Of a stretch of DNA of 64,000 nt, positions 22,006 to 34,021 are shown in pieces. The notes beneath the pieces were generated by a model. It was given only the letters and a program-made list of their open reading frames with translations, did no database searches and had not been told where the DNA came from. Made by a program: the position numbers and the translations under genes. The stretch's first letter is position 1, and every line of letters starts with the position of its first letter. The DNA is from Oreohelix idahoensis (Eukaryota > Mollusca > Gastropoda > Stylommatophora > Oreohelicidae), in the NCBI GenBank assembly GCA_024509875.1, contig JAMPIV010000292.1, forward strand, positions 1 to 64,000, written 5' to 3'.

Positions 22006-23419
22006 TGTTGCGCTAAACTTGTCGCAACTTATTCTGGCTATATATTCTGACTACGTATTATGACCATGCATTCTGACTATATATTTAATTTTTTAATGCA
22101 TGGGAAGTAACTCATGGAATCGTAGTCACTTTTATTTCTACAGTTGTCTAATCTTGATAGCATCGTCAAGAAGTTGTCTTATCTGGATAGCGACGGTTGT
22201 TGATAGTTTCTGTGTGAGAGATTTTAAGTCATAACCATTTATGGAAGCGCTCAGGGCTTCTTTTCCTAGTAACAGTTGACAAGTCGCTATGCCATTCCCT
22301 TTTAAGGTTCGAAATCTTCAGATGAACATCGTAGAACATTCTTCGTTCCGTATATTAGCTGAGCTGTATTCGATTCGCGTGTTCTGCGCATGTCCTAGTT
22401 TGTGTCATTGTTTGAATGATTTCCGCCCAGGTCACTCTTGGCAGAATTGCTGGTGAAGCGAGACGTAGCTTCGTGCTGGCGTCTTCGCTTATATTATTCA
22501 GGAAAGAGTCCTCTTCATTTGTTGTTCTTTTTTTGAGATGATATATCTCTATTGTGATTCTAAGTGCCGGGAGGCCAGTGAGTTATGTGATTTAATTCCT
22601 GATGAAAAGGTAATTGAATTTTTCTGAGTAACGTTATCGCCATCTTGTGATGTTGACATTTTTGCCTAGCCTGCCTTATTGAAGAGTCTATGATATGACA
22701 AGTTTGCTCAGCTCACGATCTACTTATATTATCACGCATCGATTGATGCCTGTCCTAAGGACCCTTTGCTTCCTGAACTTTATTGATGGATCTAGGTTTG
22801 ATACCTTTGTTGTTTAAGGAACATAGAGGACGATAATATGACGCTCAGAAGACATGCCTGTCTTGCTGAGGTCGAATATAGAAGACTAGATTTAATCTCC
22901 CATTTGATATCTACTAGCTATGATGGAAAGGGAAAGCTTACCACCTGACTACATGCACAGCTGTTTATGATATCCATAGAAGGCATATATCTACTATTAT
23001 TATTGATGCGGTCTGATGTTCCTGCTGTATTGACTACGTCAATGATGTAATGACTATTGTTCTATACCAGTGATGTTACTGCATAATTATCCTCATGTAT
23101 CTCGTCGTTGTGACGTATATTATATGTTACCAACAACATCACTTGCTGTTCAACGATTTATTGACTTTATACGTTTATGAATTGATGTGACGTCCCTATC
23201 TGATACCTGACTTCATAAACACGTCACACATAAACCAGACCACGACACCATAAGATCTTGCCTCATCATCCTTGGTGTCTGAGGGCGATAACCCTCCATG
23301 TTGAGTGGTGCTACTACCAAGACACATCAACACTTTATAGCTCCACATCAACATATCCAGTAGAGTACTGCTACACATCCTAAATACCACTCTCATACCT
23401 GGGTAAACAGTACGCTACA
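22006..23419 (+). repeat. 3' LTR of the non-autonomous element
   Basis: 1414 bp, about 99% identical by eye to 17797-19210, ending CGCTACA directly before the right CCTAC duplication. Confidence 0.92.
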
Positions 23420-23424
23420 CCTAC

Positions 23425-24899
23425 TTTGGTTTTTAGTTTGTTTTGCATGACCAGGTTGACAGCCCTTGACACAACCGCTTATCAGTCATCTTATACGGCA
23501 AACCGGGGCCTGTGTTAAGCAACAAAGCATTAAAAACTCTATTCCCACAACTGTTTACTTAGTTCAAATCCGGACGTGCATTTCTCCCTGAGTTTTAATA
23601 TATGTCTGTCATCACTTAAGCTTCTCTATCTATCTTGTCCATCGCGTTTTTTAAGATACTTTTATCTCTCGGCTTGTAGGATCCTGTATGTAAGTTTTTT
23701 TGTTTTCTGTTGTTGCTTTCCAATAAAGAGGTAAGTTATTGCTATTATTGTTAAGCAATGGGCAAATATTTATATTAATTTTGCCCTATATTTTTACATC
23801 GTTTGTCATGACGGCACAACAAACCGAGAAATATATAAACAATTTTGTTGGCCTTTGTCTGTGGGAAGAATTACTCGAGAGAGACAAACAGTGGCGGCTC
23901 TCGAGTTTGGGCAGTAATATAGTTGACTGAAGGCGAAGAATAAATATCATCATTACACTTGTATAATTGCCTATTAGTTTTCTAAGAAGCAGAGGCGCTT
24001 AATAACTTCATGCGAAGCCTTACTGGAGTGTGCTATCCAGTTAATGTCCGTTTCATCCCAAAATGGCTGTTTTTTAGTTCTCCAGTGTTGGAACATTCCA
24101 AGTGCCTGACCACGCGATTTTCGTAACCAAAGCTAGTTCATGCAAAATCATTTTCCGCGGCACAATGGGTTCAACTCACAGACATGAGAGGAAGTTAAGT
24201 CCACGGCGACAGAGGTGGGAGTAACCTCACGGTTAACACTAAGGGCTCCAGCTAGCCGCCACAAAGCAAAAAAGGTGCAGTTTCATAAGTCTGCACGTGC
24301 TGGTTTCAACGGAATTTCATGCAAGACTTCTGCCATACATCATCGTTGTACGCCACGGATAATGGCTTCTCTCAGGGTCTGAATTAAACTGGCAGAGGAT
24401 CTTGGAGTCAGTGGATCCCTAAAGATGTGGTGCGCAGAACTCACCGATGAGTGGCATATTCTCTGACACCCATCAATCCACTCCCAAATCATGGGTCAAA
24501 TGATAACTGAGTTATCAGTGAATGACCCCAAGTCTAAGGTGGACCAATATGCCGAGAGACTGAATATCTGCTGGATAAGAAGTCGGGAACATTGGCTGTC
24601 TGGAGAGCGAGCGGGGAGGCACCAGACAGATGGACTATGTAAGAACATCCCTTGCCTCTTCCCTTAAATGGTGGCTCTACCACGGTGACCGAATATTTCC
24701 ACCATTTATTGCAAATACGCCATGAGAATTTTAACTATCCAGAATTATAGCAGGAGCTACGGAGATCGTGCTCTGTCGTCGAAAGCTGCAGAAAATGAAA
24801 TGAGAAAATACAAATACAGAAGGAGAGGTAGGGAAGACAAGAGGATAGAGAGAAAAAGAAGGGCAGGAAAGAGAAGGTTCATAACGAAAGCAGATCGCA
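23425..24899. other. Unassigned DNA upstream of a Jockey-like LINE
   Basis: No motif is recognised. The frame at 24722-24904 is K/R/E-rich and could be the end of a LINE ORF1, since the endonuclease follows directly, but composition alone does not prove it. Confidence 0.3.
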
Positions 24900-25600
24900 T
24901 CTAGATGACATATGTGCGTATAGAATACTTGAATTGTCGAAGTGCCAATCAACGTGCAGCCATTATACAAACACTCATCTACAATTTCAATATCCTCATG
25001 ATCCAGGAGACAAATTAAAAAGCCAGTAGTGTTATCAATTGCCCAGGCTACAGATGTTACTCCAATCCATGTGGGTCTGGTAGACGAGGGCAAACTATAT
25101 ATGTAATCCATGAGCTCCCTCATACGTGGCTTAATACAAGTTCCCAAACTAGTAAGGATGCGGAATTGCAGGGGATTGCTGTGAATATCGGCGGTCAGGA
25201 GTAGTGAGTGTACAACTAATATGCTCATGTTGACCATCATACAGCAGAGAGTGATTTGAATTTTCTGGCGGAATTGTCTGAAAATAATAAAATAAGGTGT
25301 TTAATTGCTGGCGATTTTAATGATAGATCCAAGGAGTGGAGGAACATAACGGGAAAAGGGCAGGGTAGAGTTTAAGCCAGGCATTACTTAACATGAACCT
25401 TGCCATCCCAAATGATGGACGGCCTACTAGAATGGCAACTAAACCCGGGGATACAAATGGTGTCATAGATCAGGCATTAATCTCTAGTGCTGCCATCACC
25501 ATGGCACGTTGGGATGTATTAGGTGCACAGGAAAGTGATCACATACCTTGCGTCATACTCACTGCAAAGGGTAGGACCACTAGACACGGGACACCTAAAT
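24900..25600 (+). pseudogene. Jockey-like LINE endonuclease, degraded
   Basis: Spread over several frames are EEP pieces: IEYLNCRSANQRA, then NILMIQETN (catalytic Glu, near 24990), CLIAGDFNDRS (Asp/Asn, near 25300), and ESDHIPC near the C-terminus (Asp-His, near 25538). Stops and frame changes are frequent. In the intact element this domain nicks the target DNA. Confidence 0.75.
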
Positions 25601-25649
25601 AGACCTTCAAGTATCTTACAGGCTCACTCGACTGTAACAACCATTTACA

Positions 25650-27281
25650 CACATTGCGTCAAAATGCCAAACAAAAAACAGCGAGAACACCTTTCACCCA
25701 ACCTCCCTGGTGGAATAAGACAGTAGAGGAAGCATGCGTAGAAAAGGAAAGAGCAACAAAGGAATGGCATAAAGCACGAAACAGAAAAATGATGAATGAA
25801 GGAGAGGTTGAAGAGATGACGAAGAAAAAGCAAAGAGGTGTTAATAGATTCAAGAGCTTGGCAAGGGAGGCCAAGGATAAAGCGTGGGAGGACTTTGTGA
25901 CACAAGTGGGCACGTAAAAAACCCTGCAGAAATTGTGGTCCTTACATCGAAGAATGAATAGGAAAATTACATGTCAACCCATCCCTAATACCAAAAGCTC
26001 TACAGGACTAAGCCTGAAGACGGACGAAGAGAAGGTAAGAGCATTATTCAATCAATATGTGGGACAAACGGATAAAGGTGACAAACGTGCTCGCCTGAAA
26101 ATAAAGGACGGTGTACTGGAAAATGCCCTAAGGGGCCAGATATACTTCGATCTCATTTTTTAAGATGACGTGGTGTACACATTGAAAACCAGCAGAAACA
26201 CTGCTCCAGGTCCTGATGGTGTACAATACCATCACTTAAACAGCTCGACAACATAGCCATTTTAAGTATGGTGAGCGATTTCAGTACCAGCAAACAGAAT
26301 GCTGAAGTGCTGGAAGACTGGCTACACATTTACATTCCGCCACTTCCTAAACCTTGCAAAGACTCCGTAATGCCCAACAGCTATCGAATTATCACACTTC
26401 AGAATGTCTATGGTAAATTACTTGAAAAGATAGTTGAAAGACAAGTAATTAGCTACCTCGAAAATGCACACATCCTTCCCGATACCCTGGGTAGCTATAG
26501 GCCTATGAAAACGTGTACGAGGGATTCCAGGGTAAAAGAGAAACGGTGGCTGTCGCAATTGACCTGAGGATGCTTATAACTGTGTGGACTTTGCAACCCT
26601 AATAGACTGTATAATGGCATGTGGTGTAAACCCTTAGATAACAAGGAGGATAGCAGCCGCCTTAATGGAGAGATCAGTGATTTTCGCTTGGGAACTTGGA
26701 CTTCAGAACCCATGCGCATTTGCCCGGGACTACCCCAGGGTTCTCCACTATCACCAGTGCTGTTTAACTTCTACACAGCAAACGTAGCAGCCTTTTAACT
26801 AACAGGACTGTGACGAAGATTAACTTTCGCAGATGACATACTCATGTACAGAACTGGTTTAGACAGACAGGAAATTATCCAAGGCATACAAGAGACACCA
26901 CAGGCGGTTTCTAAATGGTGTGATTAAAGCGGATCAAGGGTTAATCCCAACAAGGCCTCTGTGATGTGGTGCTCTTTGAACAACTCCACAGTGAAAGAAG
27001 ACCTTCCAGGCATCACTCTCAATGGGCAGAATATTGAAAGGCAAGACAGGCTGAAGTATCTGGGAATAACGTTTGATCGTGGGCTATCAATCAAGTATCA
27101 TGTCGAACTGATCATACAGGAGTGCAAAAGAGGAATGGCAGCCTTAAAAACAATGGCTGCTGCTCGCTTGGAGCAGAGACTATTGTTTCTCCTGTATCAT
27201 CAGCTTGTGATTTCAGTAATCGAGTACAGTACGGGCTAAAAATACTCACGCTGTCAATGTCACAATGTGAACGACTGGAAC
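25650..27281 (+). pseudogene. Jockey-like LINE reverse transcriptase, degraded and interrupted
   Basis: It starts with a linker containing PPWWNKTVEEACVEKERA (25690-25755). RT landmarks follow: NTAPGPDGVQ near 26195, NSYRIITL near 26380, GLPQGSPLSPVLF near 26725, FADDILMY near 26830 (the catalytic Asp pair), then RLKYLGITFD near 27050 and a final SQCERLERYSR-like end. At 27287 the sequence switches to the 5' end of a Tx1-like LINE, which cut this element. Multiple stops make it inactive. Confidence 0.8.
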
Positions 27282-27473
27282 GCTATTCTCGTCTACTGTG
27301 TTTCACATTTGGATATTTTGTGTAGTAAAGGTTTTAGCTAACTGTGACTTCGTATTGTTTTTTTCCAACATTTGGTTTTTTGAAAACCAAGATAACATTC
27401 TCATACAAGATGTCAACATCAGTTGTACCCGTCATGTTGATAAACATGGAAGAGGATTTGGAAGGAGGTGTAT

Positions 27474-27564
27474 TACACACACACACACCGCACACACCAG
27501 CACACCCTTAACATGCACACAAACACAACAAAACAGCTAACTCTCCCCCCCCCCCCCCCCCCAC
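27474..27564 (+). repeat. Low-complexity CA and poly(C) run
   Basis: Alternating CA-rich sequence followed by about 20 C residues (27543-27562). It replaces the ORF1 region that copy B still has. Confidence 0.85.
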
Positions 27565-27574
27565 TAGAGCGGGA

Positions 27575-28618
27575 GTGCCTGACAGCGCGGTTTCGTTCGT
27601 GCTTAGCCGAAATCCTCAGTGTGGAACGGCAAGTGGCCAACTCTCAGCTACCACTATGTCGAGCAGCTTAGTTGCTGCAAGTGGCCAACCCACAGCTACC
27701 ACTTTGTCGAGCAGCCTAGTTATAATTTCTCTCAATATTAACGGATTGAGGAATAAACTAGAACATGTTATAAAACTGTTACACAAACATAAACCAGATT
27801 TCCTATTTTTGCAACAAACTGGTATAACCTCCGACATTCATGCCAAACAGTTGGTAACAAAATTAGGGCTAAAGCATGGCTGGTTTAGCTTCGGCACCAG
27901 TTATGCGGGAGTAGCCATCCCGCAGATTAACGATGAGTGGGAAGAGGTACATAATAGAATGGACAGTTGTGGCAGAACTGCAATAATGCAAGTACAGAAT
28001 AAGCACAACAGACAAGACACACACTCGCTTATTAACATATACGCACCAGTGACAAAATCTGACCAACCTAAGTTTTATGACGGACTGTACGACACTTTAA
28101 CTAGGAACTACAAAGGAACTAAAATAGTGTTAGGCGGGGAATTTAATTGTGTCTTATCTAGTTTAGATCGCTCCAAAAATCCTTTACAATTACAGACACG
28201 GGGAATAAATAACGAAAAATCTTTGCAACTACGAAGTTTACAGTCTATGATAAACGAACACGACCTTTTAGACTTTTACATGAAAATAGAACCGCAAGGA
28301 CAGGCATTCACATACCAAGACAAGACAAACCCATATTTCAGACAGGCCTCGAGAATAAACAGAATTTATGTATCAAGTAGTTACAACGTACACAAAGCAT
28401 ATCACACCAAAGACACCTTTAAATTTACAGATCACCAAGCAGTCTACACAGTTTTAAACACGGGACACCAACACATGAAATTAAAGAGATCCCCGCATTG
28501 GAAATTTAACAATAACCTACTAAAAATACTTTATATACAGTGCAAATATCACAACTCATTCATGGATACACGCAGGACGTACCCCCTAACAACATCGCAG
28601 AATATTGGGACATGTTAA
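27575..28618 (+). pseudogene. Tx1-like endonuclease (EEP) domain, catalytic residues altered
   Basis: A 347-codon frame. After about 45 residues derived from a 48-bp duplication, the domain starts at LNINGLRNK. The expected QET motif reads LQQTG (Glu to Gln, near 27813), the GGDFN motif reads GGEFN (Asp to Glu, near 28137), and the TDHQAV end (near 28430) is intact. Since the first two positions bind metal or act in catalysis in EEP nucleases, activity is doubtful. The frame breaks near 28530, before the linker continues at 28540. Confidence 0.8.
27629..27724 (+). repeat. 48-bp direct duplication
   Basis: Two adjacent 48-bp units (27629-27676 and 27677-27724), each starting GCAAGTGGCCAAC and ending near CAGC(T/C)TAGTT, with a few differences. 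Forty-eight is a multiple of three, so the frame is kept. Confidence 0.85.
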
Positions 28619-29193
28619 AAAACACGATAAGAGATAAGACACAAATTCTAGCTACAATCATACACAAAGCATTTAAAAAGGAAGAGAACATATTAGAAGA
28701 TGCACTTAGTTTAACTAAACAGTTAGATAACACAAACCCACACTTTCATATTTTAGAAGAGCAGTTAGACCACTTCAAACAGTACACTTACCAAGAGGCA
28801 TTACTTAGGACTAAATTAAACAATATAACACAAGAGATACCCAACAGGCAATACCTAGGGATAGAACAAAATGTACAGCGCAGTAGACAGATACACGAAA
28901 TTGTAGACATGAATGGACAACAGCAGACAGATAATTCTAGCATAAGTCACGCTTTTTTTGAGTACTACAAAAAATTATACACTAAAGAAGAAACTAACGT
29001 AAATACACAAGATAAATTTTTACATTACGCAAAGCGTTTAAGCGAAGAGGAGAGCAAGAAACTAGATCAAACCTTAACTTTAGACAATCTAAAAGATGCT
29101 ATTAGTACTTTTCAAAAAGATAAACCGGACCAGACGGGCTCACCGCGGAATTTTAGGTTTTTTCTTCCCCATTTTAGAGCCCCTTTTAATTAA
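28540..29193 (+). pseudogene. Tx1-like linker between endonuclease and RT
   Basis: A helical, E/K/Q-rich linker (for example LTKQLDNTNPHFHILEEQLD) leading into the RT entry motif near 29130. The expected TPGPDGL-like motif is damaged here (KPDQTGSPRNF), whereas copy B keeps KTPGPDGLT near 33525. A frame change follows near 29170. Confidence 0.75.
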
Positions 29194-29989
29194 AATGTTT
29201 GAAGAAGCCTTCCAGAAAGAAGAGCTCCCGGATAGTTTAAACGAATCTTATATCGCGTTAATACTTGTACCTAAAGATAATACCGTCAAAAAGTCGATCA
29301 AGAATTAAAGGCCCATTTCCCTTTTAAATACTGATTATAAAAATGTGGCCACAGCTCTCACTCTCAAGCTTAAACCGCTCATGCAAAACATGATTCACGA
29401 AGATCAACAAAGTAGCGTACACGGTAGGAATATTTGTAGACACACGCATTTTATAAGAGATCTTATCACATACACACACGATAGGCAGTGTCAGAGTGCT
29501 ATATTATCATTAGAACAGGAAAAAACATTTGATAGAGTATCACTTTCCTTTTTACACAAAAGCCTTAAAGCAAACAAAAGAGGAGAGTACTTTAGAACAT
29601 GGGTTAAAATCCTATACAAAAAACTTGAAAGTAGAATATTGTTTAACCATGGTTTAACTGAACCTTTTAAACTGTCTACATCTGTTAGACAAGGGTGTCC
29701 CTTATCACCCTTGTTATACGTAATAACACTAGAACCTGTTTTTGAAAGAATAAGACAAGACATAAACATTACGGGAACCTTCGTTCCAGGTAAAGGCGAA
29801 AGGAAGTTATTAGCTTATGCTGATGACACTATATTTTTTCCAACAACAAAAGATTCTATAAAAAACATATTAGAAGTTTTCACAGAGTTTGGATACGCTA
29901 GCGTATGTAAACTAAATATTCAGAAATCTTGGATAATGGGAATAGGCAGAGGGGCCAATAAATCAGGTTTTCCTTTCCAGCTAACATAA
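29096..29989 (+). pseudogene. Tx1-like reverse transcriptase, broken
   Basis: RT landmarks: LNESYIALI, then RPISLLN with a stop near 29306, DQQSSVHGRN, LSLEQEKTFDRVS (the usual Asp is Glu, near 29517), SVRQGCPLSPLLY and LLAYADDTIFF (the catalytic Asp pair, near 29820). An in-frame stop and an insertion near 29270 break it. In an intact LINE this domain copies the element's RNA at the nicked target. Confidence 0.82.
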
Positions 29990-30345
29990 GTAAACAGAAT
30001 TAAAATCTATGGAATAAATTATGCATTTAACCCGCAGGACCCCAATACAGAAATGTGGGCACAATTGTTAGAGGAAATTCAAAAAATGCTGGAAAGTTAC
30101 AAGTATAAAACAACTACCATTTTTGGAAGAAGTATCATAATACATTGTTTCATTATGCCTAAAATAATATAAACAGCAAATGTCCAGATTATACCTAAAA
30201 AAGATAATTACGGAAATAAACAAACTGATTAGGGCCATTATATTCAGGAATACTAAAACCAGTATAAAACACCAAACGCTAATGCAACCGAAAGACAGGA
30301 GAGGGATAGCTTCACAAGATATAAACACCAAAATACAAGCCTTAA

Positions 30346-30483
30346 CTCTTTGACTCCGGAACAACGCTCAGAGCGTTGGTCAGATTTGACACCCATGCCA
30401 AAACAACTCTCTGAGCATTGTTTTTAGTCTATCCGGAATTAAAATTACGGCACAGGGTGGAAAATAACTGCGGAGTCAAAGAG
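30346..30483. mobile_element. 138-bp piggyBac-type MITE
   Basis: Perfect 13-bp inverted ends, CTCTTTGACTCCG and CGGAGTCAAAGAG, flanked on both sides by TTAA (30342-30345 and 30484-30487). Copy B of the host LINE has the uninterrupted site CCTTAAGG near 34609, which proves an insertion with TTAA duplication. TTAA plus a CTCTTTG-like end fits non-autonomous piggyBac elements. It carries no coding capacity. Confidence 0.92.
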
Positions 30484-30487
30484 TTAA

Positions 30488-31230
30488 GGATAAAATATAT
30501 AGGTGAAATTATTAAAAACCCAAGCCTGTACCCACTAGCGCACTACTATATAAGACTTAGATTATCTAATATATGTAAACTAGACAACAACAAACCTCAT
30601 TTTTTTGGTACCCCGCCACCCTTCTACAGAATATGTATTCAAAACTTAGAGGGGAATGAACATTTAGCAAAACAAGACACGAAACTCATATACAAACTCC
30701 TAGTAAGAGCACAAGAACAACCTTTGAGTACGCGTATAAAAAGAGGGTATAATTTGTTCATAACTGACTACACACAGAGCTTTACAAACATTCACACAGT
30801 AGATGTTAAACCACAAGCAAAAGAAGTCACTTTCAGACTATTGTACAATTTAGCACCTCTTGCTGACAAATCATCAATAAAAGCAGGCAGAACACCACCA
30901 AAATGTAAGCTATGCAGTGACAACATAATAGAAACAGAAGACCACCTGTTTTACACATGTAGAACAGTGGTCCCTACACTAAACAAATTAAAAAGAAAAA
31001 TAACCTTCAAGAAGCAGCAAACACTCAACATGTACTGGGCTGTTATGCTCAATAGGCTACCTAAGATACCGAGACAGACAGAACTTAAACTACTAACTCT
31101 ATTAGCAGAATTTAGACACCTAGTATGGACTTGTAGGAAAAGGGCAGTATATGACAGTAGACAGTATGACTACAACGTTTTTGCACAAATATACGAACGC
31201 ATAACACAAGATATAGCAAGACAAGTTTAA
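30488..31230 (+). pseudogene. Tx1-like C-terminal zinc-finger domain, copy A
   Basis: This is the open C-terminal region of the LINE ORF2, nearly identical to 34611-35356. It includes a CKLCSDN...EDHLFYTC motif (CX2C...HX4C, near 30905-30960), conserved after the RT of Tx1/L1-type proteins and thought to bind nucleic acid. The open frame starts upstream at 30418 only because it reads through the MITE. It is cut off from the RT by the breaks near 30000-30180. Confidence 0.82.
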
Positions 31231-31813
31231 AAACTTTGTCAGTAGGTTTTTTTGTTGGAAATGATATTGATTTGTACAATTTTGTTTTTGTTTACGTACC
31301 ATCAATCATCTTGTACCTTCATGCCGTCATCATCCGTATCCCTTTAGCCTTCATTGCTATTATGTAATTTGTAATTTGATATGATTTTGATTTGTATTTT
31401 GTTTCTTAAGGTTATCCTATATAATGTAAATGATACTGTTTTGTAATAATGCTTTTTTGGATGGAAATAATTAAGGTTACGATGTGGTTTTGTATTTTGA
31501 TATGATGTTGGTTTGTAATAATTTTGGAAATTTTTTGCACTTTGTTATCTAATATAATGTAAACGTATTGCATCCTTATTCCCTAAAGTTATCTTATATT
31601 AAGTATATTTTCTCATGTTAGGTTTCATTACCATATGTATTTAAGCACTATGTATCATCATTCACCATATACCCTCACGTCCTCATCAACATCTTGTCTA
31701 TCATCGACGTCCTTTTAGCCTTTATTACTATATAAATACTTCTCTTCTCCCTGTGTGTGTAAATAATAAAATGTTTGTACAAATCAGAACCAAATAAAGG
31801 TTTAAAAAAAAAA
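31231..31813 (+). other. Tx1-like 3' UTR and A-rich tail, copy A
   Basis: T-rich repeated motifs (TTTGTAAT / TTGATATGAT) followed by AATAAA-like sequences near 31766 and 31793, then an A-run. It is nearly identical to 35357-35947. Confidence 0.8.
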
Positions 31814-31941
31814 AGTTTGCTATTTTCGTCTATTGTGTTTCTCACTTGGATTTTTGTGTGGTGTAGCTTCTAGCTAGCAGTGACTTTGTGGTTTTTCTCA
31901 ACATTTAGTTTTTTTAAGCCAAGATACCACTCTAACACAAG

Positions 31942-32595
31942 ATGTCAACACCCATTGTACCTGTCATTTTGATCAACATGGAAGAGTACTTGGAAGAGGT
32001 GTGCTACACAAGCAAGGTACGTTAGTTATCACCAAGACTGGGCCACAGGCCAATAGAGCATCATACTCCCTCATCGCGAGTATTCTGGCTGGGCCAGCTG
32101 GTGTTGGAGTAAGTGGCATCGCTACATTATGTAGATTTGCCGGTCCTTTTAAATGGTATGCCACGCGGACGACGGCGGCACAATTAAAACATTATCAAGG
32201 CCTACACGGCAGAAAATTTGATAGGTCCAACCCTCAAATGTCTATATACATTGAACACCAGGATAAAGAAAAGTCTAAAGATGTACTTCACTGGATACCC
32301 CCTACAATGAAGACCGAGGCGGTACAGAGGATCGCGGCTGCGGTGTCAGGGGACAAAAATGCGGAGGTCCTATGACAAATGGAATTTTTTATATAGGCCA
32401 TCTACACACCAAGTCCCGCATTTCGTTCACCTGAAGATGGTGGAAGAGAGGATCCAGTGAGTATGTCCCTACTTTGGCGTAAAATTCAATGTGCTGTGTG
32501 TGGGCTTGACACCCATTGGGTAAGTCAATGCTCAAAAAAGAGAACGGTCCCCCATGTCAAACTACCGAGAGTAGAGAAAGCTGTCGCTGAATAAA
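31942..32595 (+). pseudogene. Tx1-like ORF1 remnant
   Basis: Starts ATGTCAACACC and, over two frames, reads VPVILINMEEYLEE and then LVITKTGPQANRASYSLIAS, KFDRSNPQM and WIPPTMKTEAVQRIAAAV. Near 32480 it ends with a possible zinc knuckle (CAVCGLDTHWVSQC, which fits CX2CX4HX4C). ORF1 proteins of this kind bind the LINE RNA. It is truncated shortly after, where the sequence jumps into the endonuclease C-terminus. Confidence 0.65.
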
Positions 32596-33387
32596 TAACG
32601 GAGAATAAATAACGAAAAATCTTTACAACTACGACGTTTACAGTCTATGATAGACGAACACGACCTTTTAGACGTTTACAGAAAAATAGAACCGCAAGCA
32701 CAGGCATTCACATACCAAGACAAGACAAACCCATATTTCAGACAGGCTTCAAGAATAGACAGAATTTATGTATCAAGTAGTTACAACGTACACAAAGCAT
32801 ATCACATCAAAGACACCTTTACGTTTACAGATCACCAAGCAGTCTACACAGTTTTAAACACGGGACACCCACACATGAAATTAAAGAGATCCCCACATTG
32901 GAAATTTAACAATAACCTACTTAAAAACACTTTCTATACAGAGCAAATATCACAACTCATTCATGGAGACACGCAGGACATACCCACTAACAACATTGCC
33001 GAATATTGGGACATGTTAAAAAACACGATAAGAGATAAGACGCAAATTCTAGCTACAATCATACACAAAGCATTTAAAAAAGATGAAAACATATTAGAAG
33101 ATGCACTTAGTTTAACTAAACAGTTAGATAACACAAACCCACACATTCATATTTTAGAAGAGCAGTTAGACCACTTCAAACAGTACACTTACCAAGGGGC
33201 ATTACTTAGGACAAAATTAAACAATATAACACAAGAGATACCCAGCAGACAATACCTAGGGATAGAACAGAATGTACAGCGCAGTAGACAGATACACGAA
33301 ATTGTAGACATGAATGGACAACAGCAGACGGAAAATACTAGCATATGTCACGCTTTTTTTTTAGTACTACAAAAAATTATACACTAA
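32596..33387 (+). pseudogene. Tx1-like endonuclease C-terminus and linker, copy B
   Basis: Only the last third of the endonuclease remains (from about NNEKSLQLRRLQSMIDEH), including TDHQAVYTVL near 32830, followed by the same linker as copy A without its frame break. The deletion joint carries a duplicated GAATAAATAACG (near 32593-32623), suggesting a microhomology- or slippage-mediated deletion. The frame ends at a T-run near 33354-33361. Confidence 0.8.
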
Positions 33388-33601
33388 AGAAGAAACTAAC
33401 GTAAATACACAAGACAAATGTTTACATTACGCAAAGCGTTTAAGCGAAGAGAATAGCAAGAAACTAGATCAAACCTTAACTTTAGACAATCTAAAAGAAG
33501 CTATTAGTACTTTTCAAAAAGATAAAACGCCCGGACCAGACGGGCTCACCACGGAATTTTAGGTTTTTTTCTTCCCCATTTTATAGCCCCTTTTAATTAA
33601 A

Positions 33602-34021
33602 ATGTTTGAAGAAGCCTTCCAGAAAGAAGAGCTCCCGGATAGTTTAAACGAATCTTATATCGCATTAATACCTAAAGATAATACCGACAAAAAGTCAATC
33701 AAGAATTACAGGCCCATTTCCTTTTTAAATACTGATTATAAAATTTTGGCCAAAGCTCTCACTCTCAAGCTTAAACCGCTCATGCAAAACATGATTCACG
33801 AAGATCAACAAAGTAGCGTACACAGTAGGAATATTTGTAGACACACGCATTTTATAAGAGATCTGATCACATACACACACGATAGGCAGTGTCAGAGTGC
33901 TTTATTATCATTAGACCAGGAAAAAACATTTGATAGAGTATCACATTCCTTTTTACACAAAAGCCTTAAAGCAAACAACATAGGAGAGTACTTTAGAACA
34001 TGGGTTAAAATCAAAGAATAA
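33602..34021 (+). pseudogene. Tx1-like RT N-terminal half, copy B
   Basis: Open from LNESYIALIPKDN through NYRPISFLN and LSLDQEKTFDRVS (Asp present here, unlike copy A) to GEYFRTWVKI. It then jumps directly to the segment before the YADD box. The deleted piece includes the SVRQGCPLSP motif, so RT activity is lost. The YADDT box itself survives near 34086. Confidence 0.78.

Larger units (their letters stand above)
17797..23419 (+). mobile_element. Non-autonomous LTR retrotransposon with a coiled-coil ORF
   Basis: Two 1414-bp direct repeats (17797-19210 and 22006-23419) begin TGTTGCG and end CGCTACA, obeying the TG...CA rule. The whole is flanked by a perfect 5-bp duplication CCTAC (17792-17796 and 23420-23424). 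By eye the LTRs differ at about 15 positions, so insertion was fairly recent. The 2.8-kb interior has a primer-binding-like site, a purine tract and one substantial ORF, but no protease, RT, RNase H or integrase motif. It must therefore depend on another element's enzymes. Confidence 0.93.
27287..31813 (+). mobile_element. Tx1/L1-like LINE, copy A
   Basis: From 27287 the sequence matches 31824 onward (the 5' untranslated leader, then ATGTCAAC near 27410). It ends in a shared 3' UTR and an A-run (31804-31813). The order is EEP endonuclease, RT, then a C-terminal zinc-finger domain, which suits the Tx1 group of the L1 superfamily. ORF1 is almost entirely missing: after about 60 codons the copy jumps through a CA/C-rich low-complexity run to the endonuclease. 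A MITE sits at 30346-30483. The 5' junction is preceded by GCTAT (27282-27286), as in copy B. Confidence 0.85.
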
